Shown here in pieces: positions 22,801 through 30,706 of a DNA stretch of 64,000 bases (its first letter is position 1; each line of letters begins with the position of its first letter). The position numbers were made by a program, and so were the translations under genes. The DNA comes from Arcuatula senhousia. Its lineage: Eukaryota > Mollusca > Bivalvia > Mytilida > Mytilidae. The stretch is taken from positions 63,919,702 to 63,983,701 of the forward strand of contig OZ020307.1 of assembly GCA_963971305.1 (NCBI GenBank), read 5' to 3'. The notes beneath the pieces are model-generated. The model was not told the DNA's origin. It did no database searches and was given only the letters and a program-made list of their open reading frames with translations.

Positions 22801-24016
22801 TTATATGAATCACAATTTATGACCTTACACTTCTATGCCTAACACCCTTTCCGTGTTGTTCCCTCAAGCATAAAAGTGCCTTGATGTGATCGTCTGGTAG
22901 CTTGCAATTCCGATAATATAAAAAATCGGGCATTAAAACATCACTTTATGTTACTTTTGGCAAGCAAAATACAGATTGTATCATAATAGATTAAGAACAT
23001 ACAATAATGACACAATTATGAAGCATGTACAAAAATCTAAAACATCTACACCCCCGGGCTACACCACCGACCATGCTAGATTACCACCGCCTGTTCCACC
23101 ACCGTCCCCCGTCTATTTTAACACCGCTCCCCGCCCCTTCAGCCACCGCTCCCCGCCCCTTCAGCCACCGTATCACCGTCCCCCCTTTCCACCCCCACTT
23201 TTATGTAAACTTTATTTATGTGATTTGTTACTTTAGGGTACATGTATGATAAAGGAATATACTGTTGATCAAAAGATCCAAGCCTTCTGGAAGGAGGACA
23301 ACACTTGGTATGATGCTATAGTTCGTGGAGAGAAAAAAACAGGTATGTACTTTAAAAATACAAGAAAAAATCAAGAAAAAAGCTATTGAGAATATACAAT
23401 GCTACAAAGTTCCCAGAATTACATTTTGCTACACCCGAAGAACATTTTGTCTATTCGAGACTCATCAGAGACGTTCTTAATTACATCACAAAGATTGAAA
23501 GTGCAAATACTATATGAATATGAAGAGCATAGCATACCACTAATAAAACCCAAATATAAGATGGGCCAATTTTATCTGCTTAAATACTTCATCAATAACA
23601 CTATATTCAATATTTCTATCAATCTGCCAGGATTTTGCTGTATTTATGATTCTGAATATCCCGTTGGTTGAATTTTTATTCACTATTAGCCCCTTCGACA
23701 TCAGCACTTCAAAGCTAATTCATTTTGTTTATTTTATAATTGTTTCTTCTCGGAATGTCTCCCTACCCCCATGCACAATAATTATTTGGGTTTTACATTG
23801 TTCAAGTTACATGTCTTGATGAATTTATGTGATTTAACTTCCTTTAAATGTAGTTCAGCAAAATAATAAAAAACACAAAAAACTTTTTCAAAATATTGAT
23901 TCATGATAACAGCCAATACATATATAATTTTGTCTGTTTTTTTTGTAGGATATCTTGTTGAATTCACCATGGACAAAGTTAAGAGGGTTCTGAAGCCTTG
24001 CCATTTGAAGATTTAA
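4735..24016 (+). CDS. ParB/Srx-like, coiled-coil and Tudor-domain protein (17 exons)
   Basis: Join: 4735-4875, 6838-6982, 7570-7671, 8771-8887, 10052-10156, 12608-12664, 13262-13788, 14746-14996, 15470-15533, 16066-16134, 16759-16824, 17472-17576, 18034-18115, 19133-19206, 19895-19948, 23237-23342, 23949-24016. All junctions are GT/AG and in frame; total 2133 nt, 710 residues. An in-frame TAA at 4714 makes 4735 the first Met. Domains: residues ~10-95 small N-terminal domain; ~96-222 acidic/Asn-rich linker; ~228-345 ParB/sulfiredoxin-like fold with GGNHSRIAL (290-298) and a later DHN (335-337); ~400-480 helical; ~505-610 coiled coil; ~655-708 Tudor-like barrel (FWKEDNTWYDA). ParB-fold proteins bind or hydrolyse nucleotides and Tudor barrels commonly bind methylated Lys or Arg. 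A nuclear, chromatin-linked role is inference only. I know no named family with this order. Confidence 0.75.
5076..5108. repeat. Near-perfect 33-bp palindrome
   Basis: CATAGACCTGTATATT and AATATACAGGTCTATG are exact reverse complements around one central base. It lies in intron 1 of the 17-exon gene. Such a sequence can extrude as a hairpin; no function is assigned. Confidence 0.7.
6838..6982 (+). CDS. Exon 2, rest of N-terminal domain
   Basis: Acceptor TATCCAG gives IFLGAQNTITLHLGKFDW. A second acceptor 18 nt further on (GCACAG, exon from 6856) keeps the frame, so six residues may be alternatively spliced. Donor AAAG/GTAAAT, phase 1. The sequence is dense in aromatic and basic residues and looks globular. 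Confidence 0.75.
7146..7182. repeat. (ATTTT)n microsatellite
   Basis: About seven uninterrupted ATTTT units in intron 2 of the 17-exon gene, within an AT-rich low-complexity stretch that runs to about 7280. Confidence 0.8.
7570..7671 (+). CDS. Exon 3 (phase 1-1)
   Basis: Acceptor TTTTGTAG, donor AATG/GTAAGA. Encodes a linker segment containing SCISDLVDDAADLTN. Its symmetric phase means it could be skipped without a frameshift. Confidence 0.7.
7891..8655. mobile_element. ATGCCCC/GGGGGCAT hairpin element with tandem units
   Basis: Begins TTATGCCCCAGCGACGACAT and closes a hairpin with GTCGGGGGCAT, followed by a GTCCGTCC tract. Four ~170-bp tandem units follow, starting near 7976, 8146, 8319 and 8489. 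Each contains CGTCAAGCTTTTC, GATTTGAAACTTGGTA and AGACATCTACTTCCTGTTT. It ends at CGGGGGCATCCGTGTCCCAT. It occupies intron 3 of the 17-exon gene and I class it as a non-autonomous dispersed element. Confidence 0.65.
8771..8887 (+). CDS. Exon 4 (phase 1-1)
   Basis: Acceptor ATACATGCAG, donor TCAG/GTAAGA. Encodes DSPGTRITEQRNTFTVTC followed by an acidic stretch (LDDIEDAAIEKD). Symmetric phase. Confidence 0.75.
8935..8960. repeat. (TA)n microsatellite
   Basis: About 13 TA units in intron 4, just after exon 4. Confidence 0.8.
9660..9765. repeat. Imperfect inverted repeat in intron 4
   Basis: ATACTTCTCTGACA at about 9688 pairs with TGTCTGAGAGAAGTAT at about 9735, with a loop of about 33 bp. The rest of intron 4 holds a second short TA tract near 9180 and no recognised exon. 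Confidence 0.5.
10052..10156 (+). CDS. Exon 5 (phase 1-1)
   Basis: Acceptor TTTTTATAG, donor AATG/GTAAAT. Encodes an Asn/Thr/Ala-rich, probably disordered segment. Symmetric phase. Confidence 0.7.
10339..10970 (+). mobile_element. Degenerate GCTCACC-type element, copy 1
   Basis: Starts TTAGCTCACCAGACGAAGGC followed by a GTCCG-rich tract and shares the ACATGGCCGCC segment and the aggagttattg segment with the element at 49901. The right end is not well defined. Intron 5 of the 17-exon gene. Confidence 0.5.
11000..12549. mobile_element. 1.55-kb element with 13-bp terminal inverted repeats
   Basis: AAGTCGCCCAAAA at 11000-11012 is the exact reverse complement of TTTTGGGCGACTT at 12537-12549. Inside, 11062-11093 is a hairpin formed by ATGTCCCCGAC and GTCGGGGACAT. 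A 128-bp tandem array follows. No target duplication is visible. It may be one composite element or nested ones. Confidence 0.5.
11361..12063. repeat. 128-bp tandem array, about five units
   Basis: CGAAACTTGGTATACAG recurs at 11489, 11617, 11745, 11873 and 12001, an exact 128-bp period. Each unit carries AATGGCCGCC and AAGATGGCCGCC. The unit keeps open frames by chance, but the translations are repeat-derived and not genes. Confidence 0.85.
12551..12570. repeat. Short hairpin next to exon 6
   Basis: TGTGTTGG and CCAACACA pair around CATC, 37 bp before exon 6 of the 17-exon gene. Confidence 0.6.
12608..12664 (+). CDS. Exon 6 (phase 1-1)
   Basis: Acceptor TTTTCATAG, donor AAAG/GTAGTA (weaker than its neighbours). 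Encodes DNSNNIPCDFQEGIKKKFK. Symmetric phase. Confidence 0.65.
13262..13788 (+). CDS. Exon 7, ParB/sulfiredoxin-like domain
   Basis: Largest exon, 175 codons plus a split codon. Acceptor GAATTTCAG, donor AAAAGT/GTAAGT. The order matches the ParB/Srx fold: strand-helix start (VEQLVEPTFDKL), helix (HVEDLTKEF), strand (YFTLMAV), strand plus loop FQTIGGNHSRIAL, then VVYCDLNPAEAKRVGMDHN. GGNHSR corresponds to the GERR/GGCHR nucleotide-binding loop of ParB and sulfiredoxin, and the DHN segment to ParB box III. This is pattern recognition; structure prediction would decide it. Confidence 0.75.
13930..14070. repeat. Dispersed repeat fragment
   Basis: Contains TTGTGTTTTGTGTAAACTAC and CGCCATAAAACCTGGTTTTA. 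The same phrases recur near 28810-29110, 39850-39930 and 61540. Intron 7. Confidence 0.5.
14095..14600. repeat. ~186-bp tandem repeat, nearly three units
   Basis: GGCATCTGATA and TATACAGAC-like phrases recur at about 14176, 14361 and 14548, with shared CTACxCAACTG and GTGxxCCTGACCC segments. Intron 7 of the 17-exon gene. Confidence 0.65.
14746..14996 (+). CDS. Exon 8, helical region
   Basis: Acceptor ACTTCCAG, donor AGAGAA/GTAAGT (phase 2). Lys/Glu-rich sequence with LAKLATPVWLEVKEF and KRQMKCLDGL; predicted mostly alpha-helical. Confidence 0.75.
15470..15533 (+). CDS. Exon 9
   Basis: Acceptor CATTTAAG, donor GGGGAG/GTATGC. Completes a Lys codon with exon 8 and encodes TNEKKSRKSDKTETEIMQI, charged and probably flexible. 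Confidence 0.65.
16066..16134 (+). CDS. Exon 10 (phase 0-0), acidic
   Basis: Acceptor GTTACTTACAG, donor GAACAG/GTGACA. Encodes 23 Glu-rich residues (NSMNEEATETEEEGT and following). Confidence 0.65.
16759..16824 (+). CDS. Exon 11 (phase 0-0), coiled coil
   Basis: Acceptor CTTTTATAG, donor TTGGAG/GTAAGA. Encodes LTEKSNLEKENRILKGKI with Leu/Ile at heptad spacing; start of the coiled coil. Confidence 0.7.
17472..17576 (+). CDS. Exon 12 (phase 0-0), coiled coil
   Basis: Acceptor CTTTATAG, donor AACAAG/GTATTT. Encodes KEVQIEKMRKEIEDIRSENK and continues the heptad pattern. Confidence 0.7.
18034..18115 (+). CDS. Exon 13, end of coiled coil
   Basis: Acceptor GTAATTTAG, donor ACAA/GTATGT (phase 1). 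Encodes RKMANMYAEIRKMRDVALKR. Confidence 0.7.
18640..18935. repeat. Decayed copies of the ATCTACTTCCTGTTT repeat
   Basis: Two units contain AGATATCTACTT, related to the tandem unit of the element at 7891. Intron 13. A similar set lies at 20080-20460 in intron 15. Confidence 0.5.
19133..19206 (+). CDS. Exon 14
   Basis: Acceptor TTTCATTTCAG, donor ATAGAG/GTTTGT. Encodes SITEDDIVNSCVDLNPSPRK, a linker before the Tudor-like region. Confidence 0.65.
19895..19948 (+). CDS. Exon 15
   Basis: Acceptor TTTTTACAG, donor AAAGAG/GTATGT. Encodes an Asn/Lys/Thr-rich 18-residue linker (ESNTDTNTKNKQNPKSKE). Confidence 0.6.
20080..20460. repeat. Further decayed ATCTACTTCCTGTTT units
   Basis: CAGACATCTACTTCCTGTTT at about 20093 and two weaker copies after it, plus CCTAGxTTGCTxATA phrases. 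Intron 15. Confidence 0.5.
20634..20790. repeat. C-rich repeat with G-quadruplex potential on the minus strand
   Basis: Repeated CTCCCCGC(T/C)CCCCGCC runs, giving many G3-G5 tracts on the minus strand. Intron 15. A related tract is at 23057-23205. Apparent proline-rich open frames here are low-complexity artefacts. Confidence 0.7.
21572..22564 (+). mobile_element. Hairpin-ended GCTCACCTGG element, copy 2
   Basis: Left end TTAGCTCACCTGGTCCATG folds back with GTGAGCTA and is followed by the GTCCGTCGTC microsatellite. The right end reads GACCAGGTGAGCGATTTAGG then CTCCTGGGAGCCTCTTGTT. Four ~150-bp internal units contain AGATAGAGAAAAGCTGTT. Full-length, in intron 15 of the 17-exon gene. Confidence 0.7.
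23057..23205. repeat. Second C-rich tract in intron 15
   Basis: Repeats of ACCGCTCCCCGCCCCTTCAG and CACCGTCCCCC. Composition and phrases match the tract at 20634, so the two share an origin. It lies 30 bp before exon 16. Confidence 0.65.
23237..23342 (+). CDS. Exon 16, Tudor-like barrel first half
   Basis: Acceptor GTTACTTTAG, donor ACAG/GTATGT (phase 1). KIQAFWKEDNTWYDAIV is the typical start of a Tudor/agenet-type barrel: an aromatic, an acidic turn, then WY-A-V. Confidence 0.75.
23949..24016 (+). CDS. Exon 17, Tudor-like barrel end and stop
   Basis: Acceptor TTTTTTGTAG. Encodes GYLVEFTMDKVKRVLKPCHL and ends KI, TAA at 24014-24016. The YLVEF strand and the closing LKP segment fit the last strands of a Tudor-like barrel. 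Confidence 0.75.
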
Positions 24017-24439
24017 TTTTATGTATGGTGTTATTATTAACTGTTAAAAATTTAGTCATCTGTATACCTTTTTGCTGTCAAGTAAATATATCATCATGCG
24101 TTTAAGACTCTATTGTAATGAAATGTTTGCACTTTCCTTTCATTTGATAAGGCAAAACCTAAGCGTTATATATCACCCATTAATCTGTATTGTTTTGTGA
24201 AGATAACAAAGTAAATGAAGATTGTTGTATGGGTAGTAATTAAATAATGAACATATATCTAAAGTGAAGAGAATGTATTTAGAACTTTTCATGTTCAATT
24301 TATTGGTTTATAAAGAATAAGGTTAACACCATATTATGTTTAAATGCACTAAAATGTATAAATGTATTCAGTATTATTTATCATTGTATGAAATTCATAT
24401 CAATTGTTTCATCCGAAATGTCGATTTAATTATCAATTA

Positions 24440-24445
24440 AATAAA
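24440..24445 (+). terminator. Candidate polyadenylation signal
   Basis: AATAAA 424 bp after the TAA of the 17-exon gene, followed by T-rich sequence. It is the first AATAAA hexamer I noticed downstream. Confidence 0.45.
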
Positions 24446-24756
24446 CCTTATTTTAATCTTAATGATTTTTAAATATATATATATAGTTAGCAGCTCTAGT
24501 TATAGCATTAAAAAACAAAATACATCTGTTCAAACAATACCAAATTGTTGACTATATTTTGAAAGACGAAAAAATATTGTTCCTTTGAATTTGTTCGATT
24601 CATTTAAAGACGGCTAACTTAACATGAATTTAATTTGAATCATTCTATGAATGTCTAAGAGGGCCCTCCTCAAAGCTTGAGTGTGATACATAGTCTTTTC
24701 AATGTGGTGGTCCCTAAATGCTCTACTTCAAAAATGTTCAAACTATAAGCTTCACT

Positions 24757-25732
24757 CCCTGCAAGAGGGTCGACTCGCAGATATAAAGCATTGTTTTAAA
24801 GCCTTTCTCACAGGGTCAACCCTCAGATAGCTATCTTTTGTTTTAAAGCCTTTCTCAGAGGGTCGACCCTCAGATATTTATTCATTGTTTTGAAGCCTTT
24901 CTGAGAGGGTCGACCCTCGGATATTTATACATTATCTGGAAGTCTTTCTGAGAGGGTCGACCCTCAGATATTTATACATTGTCTGGAAGCCTTTCTGAGA
25001 GGGTCGACCCTCAGATATTTATACATTGTCTGGAAGCCTTTCTGAGAGGGTCGACCCTCAGATATTTATACATTGTCTGGAAGTCTTTCTGAGAGGGTCG
25101 ACCCTCGGATAGTTATTCATTGTTTTGAAGCCTTTCTAAGAGGAACTATCAATTGTTTTGAAGCCTTTCTGAGAGGATTGACCCTCTACCCTCAGATACA
25201 TGTACACATTCGTTTAAAGTTTTCTGAGAGGGTCGACCCTCAGATATAGTTATCTATGGCTTTGAAGACTTTCTGAGATAGTCGACCCTCTATTCTCAGA
25301 CACATAGTCTGGAAGCCTTTCTGAGAGGGTCGACCCTCAGATAGCTATCGATTGTTTTAAAGCCTTTCTTAGAGAGTCGACCCTCTATTCTCAAATACAT
25401 AGTCTGGAATCTTTTCTGAGAGGGACGACCCTCAGATAGTTATCCATTGTTCTGAAGCCTTTCTAAGAGGGTCGACCCTCAAATAGCTATTGATTCTTTT
25501 GAACTCTTTTCTGAGAGGATCATCCTTCAGATACACATTGGTTTTACGTTTTTTGAAAGGGTAGATAGTTATTCATTGTTTTGAAGCCTTTCTGAGAGGG
25601 TCGACCCTAAGATATTTATCAATTGTTTTAAAGCCTTTCTGAGAGGGTCGTACCTCAGATATCGATTCATTATTTTGAAACCTTAGATGTAGACCTTCTT
25701 TCAAAACTTTTTGAAGAGGGTCGACCCTCTTG
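24757..25732. repeat. 47-bp palindromic satellite (GAGGGTCGACCCTC)
   Basis: About 19 units. The best-ordered units are exactly 47 bp apart (for example 24954, 25001, 25048). Each unit is an inverted GAGGGTCGACCCTC core, then AGATATTTATACATTGTCTG, then GAAGCCTTTCT. I count about ten exact 14-bp palindromes and the rest degenerate. The last one extends to an 18-bp palindrome at 25714-25731. It lies ~0.75 kb after the 17-exon gene. Confidence 0.9.
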
Positions 25733-28379
25733 TAGTAGTTGACAAGAGACATAAATCCTGGTTTTGCTAAAATGTGTTTGAGAACTTAACATCTGATGAC
25801 AGTAAACGTATATTGTTGGGAGAATCAAGTAAAAATAGGGAATTTTATATTTTCCCTTTTCAAAATTTATCGTGTTATATTAAACTGTTGCCAATTCGCC
25901 AAACATACAAACTCTCTTATATTTGTGCCTTTTGCGATAATCAAGTATATATTTTTATTCTAGTAATTTAAAACAAGACACAAATCACTTGCATGTGATG
26001 CAACACATAATAATATATATCTTATTTATTAATTAAAAAGAGTTTTAATGATGATCCTGGGCATAAACAAATAGAGGTTTTTTATTTCTTACCTATTACA
26101 TTATCTTAACAAAAAATGGTTAATCCTTATCCTGAACGCCAAATATTTCGAAAAGATTAGCACGGTCAAATAAAAGTTTTAACAATAATAATTTTTGACT
26201 GCTGATCGATATAATTCACCTGGGTGTAACTAAATGGAGATGCAGAGGTAAAAATGGGGCATCATCCGAATGTCAAAGTTCTGAAACGGTAGAGACAAAA
26301 TTTGTACAAAACCACCGAGAACAGGACGAAAAAAACAAGGCAACGTAAAACACAAAAATACAAAAACAACTGAATAGCAATCAATAAATATAACGTACCA
26401 TGTAAGCAATTGGCAATTGGACATCTAAAACATTGATACATAGTTATCGTAAAGTTATTTGTCTAACATTTGGCTAAATCAGAACCAACGTTAAGGCCTA
26501 TTAGCAAAATAATGTTGGGCCTATTTCATTAGCCAACAATAGGCCAATGAGAGTGCCAATTACAATCCAACGTTTGCCCAATACAGTTTTGCTATCTTGT
26601 CCCCCCTTTTTTAACAAAGGTCAAACATGTCCAATAAGTACACCCTGCATGAAACATATAACAAATGTACAATTAGAAACACACGAGTCATGGAGCATTT
26701 TAACAACTAAGTACTATTTACACTTGAAATTTGATTTGCACACCTGGTAATCTCGTCGTTAGGATAACTAGCTCATAAGAGATGGAAAAGAAGTTATATA
26801 CGTGTACAGTTCCCGTTAAGTTGGTTTCAATAAACCACAAAATTGTCACATGTTTGATATGGTCAAGACTAAGATAAAACAATTGGAAAATTCTCTGTAC
26901 ATGTGATTGGTTATCTAATTTTAAAATTTTAATTATCGTATCCAAATTAAAAGATTACCAAAACTGTTTGATGCGAAATCGACTTACTAGGGTTAATTTT
27001 GTCTTTACAGATCATAAGGACACGATCAGATGCAACTTTGATTGTAAGTACATTGTCCGACGATACCATGGAAAAACATCCCTGGTAACGACAGCATCCC
27101 CTTGGGTGAAATGAAAAAAAAATGACACCGATTATAAGCAGAGTCACGAGGAAAGTTCTAATACGAACATAGCAATCGACAACGACACTGATTCTAGGAT
27201 AGCCTGTATTGATGGAGAATGCTTTCAACGGAGCCACATAAATGAATTTAACACTGAATCTAAGGTGTCATTCGGTGTTGATGGGTTGACACAAAACAAA
27301 CAAGCAGTTGGCACGATAAACGATGGTTCCGGTCCTGACAGCGGATCGGGCCAGGCTATCGATTTGACTTTATTGTTACTTTGTTATGTTTATATTTAAT
27401 CGCCATAGGATTAAACAGTTACCTTTAAGTTATATTCTAAATTGATCCGAAAGAGGCATAGGTAGCAATGATGCATTCGAATGAAAAAAAAATTAAAAGG
27501 GTAAAACACTGGTTATGGGGCCTGGGATTTTAAAACAAAATGTTAACTTCAATTTCAATTTCAATTGGAAAAAAATCTCAAATGGACCCCCCCCACCAAA
27601 TAAAAGACAATTAAAAAAAAAAAAAATTATAACAATAAAATGAGCACATTTGAAAAATAAAATTTAAAAGAATTGCGAAGGTACGTTCAATATTTGGTCA
27701 ACTTAAGCTGTATCTGCATATAAATGCTAGATCATAATTTACAAATAGTCTAGGCTACTAAATATCACAATACTTATCAAAAGTACAGTGGGAAATGTAT
27801 ACAGGACAGCTAGGTAGAGAAATGCATACAATCCTTGGTCATACAGGCTATATCAGTTCATCTTTTGTGGATAATAACCAACATACAACATGTACTTGAT
27901 ACATATTTTAATGAACATTGTCAAGAAAAGAAATAAACTAACCATCAAAATAATTTCAATACTTTTGGAATATAAGAGGATCAGAAACCCATGGCAGCTA
28001 GCAAGAAAGCTCAAAGAAAAAGAAAAAAAAACAAAATAGACGGAATGAGTTGTTGCTTTATGACAACAGAAACAAGGAATACTGTGTGCGAGTTCACAAA
28101 AGGATACACCCCGCTTCATATTGGAATCTATATAACAGTCCAATTATCTCCCCTGAATGATATCTGATAAGTGACATTTCTTCGTGCACATCTCCATATG
28201 GTGTACGGTTACTTCATTTATCTGAAGTTTCATCAAAATTAATAAAGTGATTTAGGAGGATTTGCACTTACGATATCTCCCATTAAATATTATACTTAAA
28301 ATGTTGAAGTCCTATTATTTCCATCAAAGTCCCTCATAAAGTAAATGAAAATAGTAGACCACGGAAACAGCGACGTCGT
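25733..28379. other. Gene-poor interval
   Basis: AT-rich sequence. 26220-26440 is a fragment of the 3' end of the retroelement seen at 62000. 26480-26580 contains mutually inverted GGCCTATT and AATAGGCC. Hydrophobic open frames on minus at 26947-27237 (one membrane segment, TFLVTLLIIGVIFFSF) and 27853-28143 end near possible splice donors, but I recognise neither and found no joining exon. Confidence 0.35.
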
Positions 28380-28800
28380 ATAAAAAGAACTTAAAATAAA
28401 TTGAACAAGCCCTGGCATATCGAATAGGTTTTGAAATATAAACATCGTCAGCAGGTATGTCACTTTGTAGCTTAGGAAAATTTATAATTTGAAAATGAAA
28501 GTCGCCTCTTTTGTCGTAGATTTTTGTACTCAGATGACCACCCTGGTCAAGGTCGAGATGCAAATTCAAGAATGACGTTAAGCAACTGGATTCGGTTGTT
28601 TCTTTAATCTCTAACTCTTGAGGATAAATAGAAGGTATTCATTTACCAAACGAAGCATTGTTGACAGACAATGTATCTGAAAGTGAGATTAAAGAACATT
28701 GCCACTTTCGTCTTCATGTTCTTTACGAATTCTTGAAGAAATCCAGTCTTGTAAGAGTTAAAAACAGGTCGGCAAGGATATTAACATTAGCATCCCTATT
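28380..28800 (-). pseudogene. Reverse-transcriptase fragment, decayed
   Basis: The minus strand reads, with stops and frame breaks, ILADLFL, then NASFGK, IYPQELEIKETTES, LHLDLDQGGHLSTKIYDKRG and VYISKPIRYARACS. This is the order of the C-terminal half of a retroelement reverse transcriptase that I know from many invertebrate and fish genomes. The catalytic YxDD segment is lost here. The copy is inactive. Confidence 0.7.
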
Positions 28801-28809
28801 ATGTCTTCA

Positions 28810-29330
28810 CAAACATGTTGTGTTTTGTGTAACTACTGGATCCAAATATTGATTTAATAAAATTGATGCCCAACAGCCACGTGCGCCTATCTCTCGGACT
28901 CTACAACCATAGGTGTTTCTGCAGCTCAAAGTAGGTCTTCGATTCAATTTCGTCGTGGCTTTCGTACAAGGTCTAAGTCTGCGTCGTCAGGGGTCAACTT
29001 AAACCTTGGGTAAACGTGATGTTGTTAAAAATTCTTTGATATTTTTGTGTCTGCTGAATGCTACAATGGGGTAGATTTGGCTCGCCTTAAAACCTAGTTT
29101 AACTCAACATTTCTTTTGAAATGCCTGTACCAAGTCAGCACCATTGCGATCTTTAATTTTTCCGGTTTGTCTTCCTTGTTTTGTCTCGTTTTACGGACAT
29201 TTGAGATTGATTCTCCAAGTTCGATAATTTTGATATTACCTTTGTTTACATCTAAAGATTACATATATGTTGTAATGTCTTTGCCCCTTGAGGGCCCTTA
29301 ATTGGCCAATAAACTTATTTGTATTTGTAT
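28810..29330. repeat. Dispersed repeat downstream of the RT fragment
   Basis: Shares TTGTGTTTTGTGTAACT, GCCTTAAAACCT, TTTCTTTTGAAATGCC and TTGATTCTCCAAGTTC with 39840-40080, and in part with 13930 and 61540. It is probably part of the same retroelement family or a frequent neighbour of it. Confidence 0.55.
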
Positions 29331-29365
29331 TTTGTATTGTAAAGAGATAATTGCAAACAATATTA

Positions 29366-29644
29366 GGCACGGACCATTTGATTTTCTGGGGGGGGGGGGA
29401 TTTTTTTGAAAAACATTTCCCGGCCCTGATTTTTGTAAAAAAAATAATCTGGCCAGCACTTAGGTTGAAAAAAATAATCTGGTTTCAATCTTGCCAATTG
29501 AAAAAAAATTAATCTTGCCAACCAAATTTCCTTGCTTAATACGTGTGTGAAAAAAATAATCTGGCCCGCAAAGTGGGCGAAAAGAAATTCCCGGCTCAAG
29601 GTAAAATCCCAGCCCCCCCCCAAGAAAATCAAATGGTCCGTGCC
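29366..29644. mobile_element. 279-bp inverted-repeat element with TTA duplication
   Basis: The first 22 bases (GGCACGGACCATTT and on) are exactly inverted at the right end, each next to a run of nine or more G (left) or C (right). TTA flanks both sides (29363-29365 and 29645-29647). Inside are repeated AAAAAATAATCTGGC phrases in both orientations. A TTA duplication fits PIF/Harbinger-type MITEs. Open frames here are shadows. Confidence 0.75.
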
Positions 29645-30169
29645 TTATCAGAAAAGTCAATGCAAGACTTAGTTTTTTTTATACATATACAAGAAGTGTC
29701 TTTCAGAAAACGCAAGAAAAACTTTAGGATTGCGCTTATTCAGCGTAATTTTGACTATGCTTGTTCATCATGGTTTTCTGGTTTAAATGCAACAATGAAA
29801 ACAGACTATGCGTTGCACAAAATCGATCATTCGATCGAGCATCAAATATTCAGTGTTTAATGAGATTGGTTTTCTAAACGTAGAAAACAGGGTACGGCAG
29901 TTGGATTAAATCATGTTCATAAAATCATGTTCTATTAATGCCCATCTTAAATGAAATATAATTTTACCAAACTAAGTGACTGTCTTATTCATTCCTATTA
30001 CATAAGATCCAGGCAACATAACTTATTTGTACCACATGTTCAAAAACTTTTTACTACAACTCAATTAAAGATTTGAATAATCTGCCAAACAACTTCAAAA
30101 GTATTTAAAATCTTGATGCATATAAAAAGGGCATTGAAGAAGTTTTATTTAAAAAGCTGAGGTCTGAGT

Positions 30170-30292
30170 ACCAATGTGGATTTTCTTGCCACGTTGAAGG
30201 CTGTTGGCGGTTGTCCATTGTGTTTTTTTCTGAATTGCCGCTTGATTATGGGCTGTGTCGAGTACACTAATTCCACATCTCATTAGTTTTTA
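30170..30292. repeat. ~115-bp dispersed short element
   Basis: Shares GAAGGCTG(T/C)TGG, GGTTGTCCATTGTG, GGGCTGT(G/A)TCG and TTCCACATCTCATTA with 62363-62481. Shorter pieces recur at about 45385 and 49657. Confidence 0.6.
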
Positions 30293-30706
30293 TTATTACT
30301 TGATTTCATAACATTGTTTTAATTTTACTATGACATATATGATGCGAATGCCTATCTGTTGACTTTTATAATACTAATGAACTCTTGCTATCTTACTTTT
30401 TTATACATTATATTATTTACGACAAGTGGACCCCATTGGAAATAAGCTCTCTGGATTTCATGGGTAATCCCTGATGTTATATCAATGCCACTGTTATATA
30501 CATAATTATAAATCCAAATTTCTTTAAAATTAGTTTTTTAAGAGTTTTATCATCCCGAAAGATTTTATGTTTTATGTCTTTAATGTAATGCTCTGTCAAT
30601 AGTCTTGTATATGTATACATGTGTGTGTTGTATATTGTTAAATATGATATTATGTCAAAATAAAATTTATCTATCTATCAAGAGGACTTGAAAGAAATAT
30701 TTGTTA

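Noticed and set aside
20578..23249. Proline- or glycine/arginine-rich open frames
   Set aside because: They come from the C-rich tracts at 20634 and 23057 and the CGT microsatellite at 21620; composition artefacts.
24757..25732. CRISPR-like array
   Set aside because: The spacers are themselves repeated and the host is eukaryotic; it is a palindromic satellite.
26947..27237. Minus-strand frame with a hydrophobic segment and a Cys-rich region, like the first exon of a type II membrane protein
   Set aside because: No in-frame ATG, an upstream stop shortly before, and no second exon found. Mentioned only as unassigned.
27853..28143. Minus-strand hydrophobic frame of about 90 residues
   Set aside because: No recognised family, AT-rich composition can give Phe/Leu/Ile-rich frames by chance, no splice partners.
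29363..29860. Overlapping plus and minus frames rich in Phe and Lys
   Set aside because: They cover the TTA-flanked inverted-repeat element and its edges; no coding signature.
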